Assembly: GCA_947565485.1 (NCBI GenBank)
Contig: CANOGG010000036.1
Location: forward strand, 1 to 8,749
Length of the DNA: 8,749 bases
Direction of reading: 5' to 3'
DNA from: an uncultured Mycoplasma sp.
GTDB lineage: Bacteria; Bacillota_I; Bacilli_A; RF39; UBA660
Shown: positions 5,368 through 8,749 of the stretch, piece by piece
Layout of the letters: each line of letters begins with the position of its first letter
Numbering within the stretch: position 1 is the first letter of the stretch
Position numbers and translations under genes: made by a program
The notes under the pieces: generated by a model
What the model was told of the DNA's origin: nothing
Databases searched by the model: none
Seen by the model: only the letters and a program-made list of their open reading frames with translations

Positions 5368-6044
5368 AGTTCTAATATTAAATATTTGTTATCATTTAAG
5401 AAAAAGGCTGTGTCTTTAGATGAGAGAGAATCATTATTTTCTAAAGTTGTTTTTAGTATTTTTAGATATTCGAGGTAGTCTTTTAGTTCTTCTTTAGTCA
5501 TATTAGCAAAGGCTTCTTGAAAAGTGATAGTCTTAGTTAGATGGTGATTAAAAGGAAGAAATCTTTTTAATTTATAATTAGTTACTTGGAGGGAGTTGGT
5601 TTCCTGTTTGATATTTTCTTTTAGGACATCTTTTTCCTTTTCTTCTAGTTTAGAATATTTTTTTAGGACGGCGTTAATGCGAAGACGGTTATAATCTTGG
5701 ATCATGATGCAATAGAGATTAGGAAAAATGAAACTTAGGCAAAAAAGAGAATTTATAAAAGTTGAAGAAAAAATTAGAGATAATGACATCAACAAAATAG
5801 CGTAAGTATGAACATAAGCATTAAAATAAAGTTGGTCTTTGAAATTTCTTAGAGAATCTAAATTTAGTTTAGATGAGATGTTATAGTTAGGTTTTTCATG
5901 ATATACCCATCTTTTTATTTCTTCGGGAGAACGTTTATTTTTATAGCGAATATTTTCTACAAACAGCGCAAATTTATAGGTGAAAGCACGAAATTTTTTG
6001 ATACCAATTTTTTCATAAAATCGAATACGAAAACCTTTTTTCAT
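5358..6044 (-). CDS. Two-helix membrane protein, weakly CrtO-acyltransferase-like
   Basis: The 228-residue protein is not confidently recognised. Two adjacent hydrophobic helices lie at about 75-93 and 97-115. The N-terminal and C-terminal parts are both basic and charged, the latter helical at 131-150 and 183-205. Two stretches recall the CrtO acyltransferase family, which acylates carotenoid glycosides: FYEKIGIKKFRAF (9-21), near that family's 'Y-x-x-x-F-x-I-K-K-W-K', and FPNLYCIMIQDYNRLRI (107-123), near its 'N-L-P-x-x-x-Q-R-Y-N-R-x-R'. The first Arg of that motif is Asp here and the family's N-terminal helices are missing, so activity is doubtful. The frame opens with TTG at 6101, but that codon is part of the -35. 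ATG 6044-6042 has a GAGGAA site 6 nt away. The gene is separate from the neighbouring oxidoreductase operon. Confidence 0.45.
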   Translation of the reverse strand: MKKGFRIRFYEKIGIKKFRAFTYKFALFVENIRYKNKRSPEEIKRWVYHEKPNYNISSKLNLDSLRNFKDQLYFNAYVHTYAILLMSLSLIFSSTFINSLFCLSFIFPNLYCIMIQDYNRLRINAVLKKYSKLEEKEKDVLKENIKQETNSLQVTNYKLKRFLPFNHHLTKTITFQEAFANMTKEELKDYLEYLKILKTTLENNDSLSSKDTAFFLNDNKYLILELKK

Positions 6045-6072
6045 GGGCTCTTCCTCTTTTCTTATGCTAGTT

Positions 6073-6101
6073 ATTATATATTTAGAAAGAGAAAAAAGCA
6101 A
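6073..6101 (-). promoter_or_regulatory. Promoter of the two-helix membrane protein gene
   Basis: On the minus strand TATAAT (6078-6073) lies 17 nt after TTGCTT (6101-6096), so transcription would start near 6066. The perfect -10 makes this a good sigma-A promoter despite a weak -35. It begins right where the T-run of the upstream terminator ends, and it excludes the TTG at 6101 as a start codon. Confidence 0.65.
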
Positions 6102-6135
6102 GAAAAAAAGTATTAGAAACTTAAGACTAATACTT
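6102..6135 (-). terminator. Rho-independent terminator of the oxidoreductase pair
   Basis: On the minus strand AAGTATTAG and CTAATACTT form a perfect 9-bp stem (plus-strand arms 6108-6116 and 6127-6135) with a 10-nt loop, followed by a run of T (6109-6103). The left arm includes two bases of the reductase stop codon (6136-6134). The stem is AT-rich but long and followed by a good T-run. Confidence 0.7.
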
Positions 6136-7258
6136 AGATATCAATACGAAGTACGATGTTACTCTCAGGATAACTAACACAAGGATGGATGTAATCATTT
6201 TCGACTTCTGATTTTTTCATACTGGCACCAATCATTTTAATTTTGCCATCGAGTAAGATACTGCGACAAAAACCACAGGAGCCTACCCGACATAGAGATG
6301 GGGCTTTAATATGGGCACGTTCCATTGCTACTAGAAGCGTCTCATCACTACGACAACTTGTTAGAACAAAATCATTTTTAAGAATAACTTTTAGTTCGTA
6401 AGTTTGGATTTCTGGAGGGGTATATTCCATGAAGAAATTTTCATAATGGACACTCTTTTTAGGGATGCTAAATTCACTAAGAATAGCATTCATGGATTTA
6501 TATAAAGCTTTAGGGCCACACATAAAGACCGTGTTAAATTCTTTGATATAGGGTTCAAGCATTGTTTTGGTGATATGACCATGGAGGTAGCCCTCTTTTT
6601 GTTCGCGAGTTAGAGTGATGATAAAGCGGACCTTTTTACTCTTGGCGTTTATCTCAGAGATTTCTTTTTGGAACATGATATCGTCTTGGGTTTTAACACT
6701 GTAAAAAACAGTTAGGTTGCAATCTTCTAGGTTGTCTAGGATGGCCCCGGCCAGAGAAATGAAAGGAGTGATACCACTTCCGCCAGCGATAGCGATAACA
6801 TTTTTTTCATCTCGGAGACGATTATAGGTAAATTCGCCAACAGGACGAGAAATTGTTAGTTTATCGCCTACTTTAACATGGTTTAGCATGTAATTACTTA
6901 CCAGGCCACCCTCTACTTTTTTGATAGTGATGCGATATAAGTTTTTGACAACATACCCGGGAGATGATGATAAAGAGTAAGCACGAGTCGTATAGACAGA
7001 AGCATTATTAATGATGATACTGATGTATTGGCCAGCTTTGAAAGGACATAGATTTTCCGTGCCAAGTTCTTTATCAGGAATTAAGATAAAGCTTTTGCTA
7101 TCTTTGGTTTCTTCTACAATATCTTTGATGATGACATGTTGGATATCTTGAAATTTAGAGGCTTGCTCGTCGAGATAAGTATTATCGCCTAGTTTAGTGA
7201 GATAAGAATCGATGATACTGGCCCGTTCTTTTTTTAAAGTTTCAATTTTATTTTGCAT
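6134..7258 (-). CDS. NAD(P)H-dependent FAD oxidoreductase with C-terminal [2Fe-2S] domain
   Basis: The 374-residue protein is a ferredoxin-NADP reductase-type flavoprotein fused to a plant-type ferredoxin. A helical N-terminal extension (1-40) precedes the FAD domain, whose binding motif is RAYSLSS (Arg92, Tyr94, Ser95). The NAD(P) domain has AGGSGITPF (158-166) and MCGP (246-249). The C-terminal part (about 287-374) carries the [2Fe-2S] ligands Cys323, Cys328, Cys331 (C-x4-C-x2-C in CRVGSCGFC) and Cys360. This order resembles the reductase components of oxygenases and the Hcr/VanB group. It moves electrons from NAD(P)H one at a time to a partner protein. The start ATG overlaps the CrtI-like gene by 11 nt, so that flavoprotein is the likely partner. 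The frame extends to a GTG at 7270, but that codon is part of the Shine-Dalgarno. Family assignment is firm; the acceptor is inferred. Confidence 0.88.
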   Translation of the reverse strand: MQNKIETLKKERASIIDSYLTKLGDNTYLDEQASKFQDIQHVIIKDIVEETKDSKSFILIPDKELGTENLCPFKAGQYISIIINNASVYTTRAYSLSSSPGYVVKNLYRITIKKVEGGLVSNYMLNHVKVGDKLTISRPVGEFTYNRLRDEKNVIAIAGGSGITPFISLAGAILDNLEDCNLTVFYSVKTQDDIMFQKEISEINAKSKKVRFIITLTREQKEGYLHGHITKTMLEPYIKEFNTVFMCGPKALYKSMNAILSEFSIPKKSVHYENFFMEYTPPEIQTYELKVILKNDFVLTSCRSDETLLVAMERAHIKAPSLCRVGSCGFCRSILLDGKIKMIGASMKKSEVENDYIHPCVSYPESNIVLRIDI

Positions 7259-8741
7259 CTTTTTCTTCACTCCTTTCTTTTAGTAATTTTTCAGTTATAT
7301 AGTAGCCACTATAAAAGGCATTTTCAACACCACTTCCAAATAGGGAATAAGCACCAACGAAGCTATAACCAGGGACTAATTCATCGTTGTAAGATAAAAT
7401 ACGATTGATACAATTATCATAGCCAAGTGGCATATAACCCATCAAGCTACCGTTTGGACTATTAGTGTATCTTTTGATAGTTATAGGAGTGGTTATACCA
7501 ATTTCTTCGATGTATTCTTGGATATCGAGATTAAAGTCTTTTTCAAATTTAGTTATAAGATCTTGGGCTATCTCTTCTTTTAGTTGATAATAGTTTTCAT
7601 CATTAAATTTGTTTAAGGCATCACTATAATAAGTGGTTTTTAAAATTAGAATAGTGGTATTTTTAGGACTAGTATCAGGATTTAGGATATTAGGAACAAC
7701 GGCTTCATAAGTGTTGTGGCCGAGGTTTACCATTTTTTTGGTGTTATTGATACTATTTAAGTCGTCGAAATGGTAATATTTATGATGCTTTAAGTTTAGT
7801 TTTTCTGGGCTTTCATTTAGTCCTAGGTAAACGATTAGGCCATTTGGCGAAAGAGTACGAGCATTCTCAATCCCATTAGCATGTTTGTATTCATCTTTGA
7901 TGAGATTTTTTAAAGCGTAAGTACGAGAGAAATTACAGATAATGTGTTTACCTTTATAGGTAGTGCCGTCTTTTAGAGTGACTAGTTTATAATCTTCTTC
8001 GTTCTTAATAGAAGTAACTTCAGAGTTATAGTATAGTTTACCACCTTTACTCTGGTATTTTTTGATGATTTTGATACAGAGGTCTAAGCTTTTATTATTT
8101 AGAATGGCGGTTTTTTTGAAAATGATTTTATACATGTATTCAGAGAAGTCGATAAAACTTAGTTTATGGATAGGACTACCAATGTCGACCCATAAGTAGC
8201 AAAGACGGTCAATAGTTTCTTTAGGCATTTTTAAGTCGGTTAGAGCTTCATAAGTACTAGCGCCCAAGTATTTTTCAAATGAGGGATAGCTAGAGGTTAG
8301 ACCCTCAGGATTTTCTTCAAGTTCTTTTAGAGCTTCGTGAATTTCTTTGGTTATTTTTATGAATGAGCGAATAGAAGCAATGGAGCCCTCTTTTAAGCTT
8401 TCTAGAGTGACTGCAAATTCTTCGAAGTTTCCCAGAATGGTGAAATTTTCTTTGGTGTTAGTCTTGATACAGGTATTAGTGGGAACAAGATTCGTTGGTA
8501 TGTCAAGGCCAAAGCGTTTAAATAATTTTTGGAGGGTACCGATGTGGTCGTTGTTGCCATAATCGTAGAGGACATAGGGTGAAGTATCAAATTCAAAGCG
8601 CCCTTTTTTGAAAGTGCCGACCAAGCCTCCTGGAAGACTGTTTTTTTCGAGCATTAAGACTTTTTTATTATGAGCGGCGAGATTAAGACCGGCGCCTAAG
8701 CCGCCTAAGCCTGTTCCTATTACTATATAATCATATATCAT
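7248..8741 (-). CDS. CrtI-like (phytoene desaturase/retinol saturase superfamily) FAD flavoprotein
   Basis: The 497-residue protein has the Rossmann FAD motif of this superfamily: YIVIGTGLGGLGAG (5-18, Gly9-x-Gly11-x-x-Gly14), with Glu32 ending the second strand to hold the ribose, and then LPGGLVGTF (36-44). The C-terminal FAD-contact motif VGAYSLFGSGVENAFYSG (462-479) is also present, and the length is typical. Members desaturate, isomerise or saturate C=C bonds of carotenoids, retinoids and other hydrophobic molecules. No membrane helix is evident; such enzymes bind the membrane surface. The gene overlaps the NAD(P)H-[2Fe-2S] reductase by 11 nt, so it is probably fed electrons and may act as a saturase or reductase. 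ATG 8741 gives a normal N-terminus, but only 8 bases precede it and the frame is open to the edge. The promoter lies outside. The substrate is unknown. Confidence 0.85.
   Translation of the reverse strand: MIYDYIVIGTGLGGLGAGLNLAAHNKKVLMLEKNSLPGGLVGTFKKGRFEFDTSPYVLYDYGNNDHIGTLQKLFKRFGLDIPTNLVPTNTCIKTNTKENFTILGNFEEFAVTLESLKEGSIASIRSFIKITKEIHEALKELEENPEGLTSSYPSFEKYLGASTYEALTDLKMPKETIDRLCYLWVDIGSPIHKLSFIDFSEYMYKIIFKKTAILNNKSLDLCIKIIKKYQSKGGKLYYNSEVTSIKNEEDYKLVTLKDGTTYKGKHIICNFSRTYALKNLIKDEYKHANGIENARTLSPNGLIVYLGLNESPEKLNLKHHKYYHFDDLNSINNTKKMVNLGHNTYEAVVPNILNPDTSPKNTTILILKTTYYSDALNKFNDENYYQLKEEIAQDLITKFEKDFNLDIQEYIEEIGITTPITIKRYTNSPNGSLMGYMPLGYDNCINRILSYNDELVPGYSFVGAYSLFGSGVENAFYSGYYITEKLLKERSEEKDAK
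7270..7276 (-). promoter_or_regulatory. Ribosome binding site that fixes the reductase start
   Basis: AAAGGAG on the minus strand lies inside the end of the CrtI-like gene, 11 nt before ATG 7258-7256. The GTG at 7270-7268 shares its first base, so it cannot be the start served by this site. Confidence 0.65.
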
Positions 8742-8749
8742 TATTATTC

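Noticed and set aside
6045..6101. TTG start at 6101 for the two-helix membrane protein
   Set aside because: The TTG is part of the -35 hexamer and has no ribosome binding site, whereas ATG 6044 has one.
5898..6116. Plus-strand open frame across the start of the membrane protein gene
   Set aside because: It is antisense to the promoter and start of the minus-strand gene, and its product is a low-complexity Phe/Lys-rich peptide with no support.
7259..7270. GTG start at 7270 for the [2Fe-2S] reductase
   Set aside because: The GTG shares a base with the AAAGGAG site itself, and ATG 7258 lies just downstream of that site.
8347..8596. Small frames on both strands inside the CrtI-like gene
   Set aside because: Both overlap an intact flavoprotein gene and lack motifs.
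7248..8741. Naming the flavoprotein phytoene or diapophytoene desaturase (crtI/crtN)
   Set aside because: The superfamily covers many reactions. The reductase partner and the absence of a phytoene or diapophytoene synthase in the window argue against a specific carotenoid desaturase name.
1..8749. Recoding of UGA to tryptophan, as in some AT-rich relatives of Mollicutes
   Set aside because: UGA terminates the Panacea, gerAA and gerAC genes at sensible points, with gerAA and gerAC ending in ATGA overlaps. The tryptophans I looked at use UGG.
1..8749. CRISPR arrays, insertion sequences or long direct repeats
   Set aside because: I saw no regularly spaced repeats, transposase genes or terminal inverted repeats on reading the window.

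Overview
The window looks like chromosomal DNA of a strongly AT-rich, spore-forming member of the Bacillota. The evidence is a complete gerA-type spore germinant receptor operon, strong AAGGAG-type ribosome binding sites, TTGACA/TATAAT-type promoters and low-GC coding sequence. UGA acts as an ordinary stop (for example at the ends of the Panacea gene, gerAA and gerAC), so there is no sign of a Mycoplasma-type code. A gut or environmental Bacilli or Clostridia lineage is plausible, but the sequence alone does not fix the genus.

Left part (1-1500, minus strand): two compact toxin-antitoxin-like pairs lie in tandem. The upstream pair is a DUF433 protein followed after 3 nt by a DUF5615 PIN-like protein, behind a clear promoter. 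The downstream pair is a Panacea-domain (DUF4065) protein whose end overlaps by 8 nt the start of a PemK/MazF-like protein that runs off the left edge. A small inverted repeat lies just upstream of the Panacea extended -10.

Middle (1547-5367): a tRNA-Ser(GCU) gene on the minus strand has its own promoter and terminator. Diverging from it is a three-gene plus-strand germinant receptor operon in the order A-C-B. Its cistrons overlap by ATGA at both junctions and it ends in a hairpin-plus-T-run terminator. A CATATTA box upstream may be the -10 of a forespore sigma promoter.

Right part (5358-8749, minus strand): a flavoprotein of the phytoene desaturase/retinol saturase (CrtI-like) superfamily overlaps by 11 nt a NAD(P)H-dependent FAD reductase with a C-terminal plant-type [2Fe-2S] domain. 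A terminator follows, and then a separately promoted gene for a two-helix membrane protein with faint resemblance to CrtO-type acyltransferases of carotenoid glycolipid synthesis. The overlapping pair looks like an electron-transfer chain (NAD(P)H to FAD to 2Fe-2S to CrtI-like FAD) acting on a hydrophobic, possibly isoprenoid or lipid, substrate. This is the least explained part of the window and the best candidate for undescribed biochemistry.

Several starts were moved inward because the longer reading frames begin inside promoter or ribosome-binding elements: DUF433 to 1416, the membrane protein to 6044 and the reductase to 7258.
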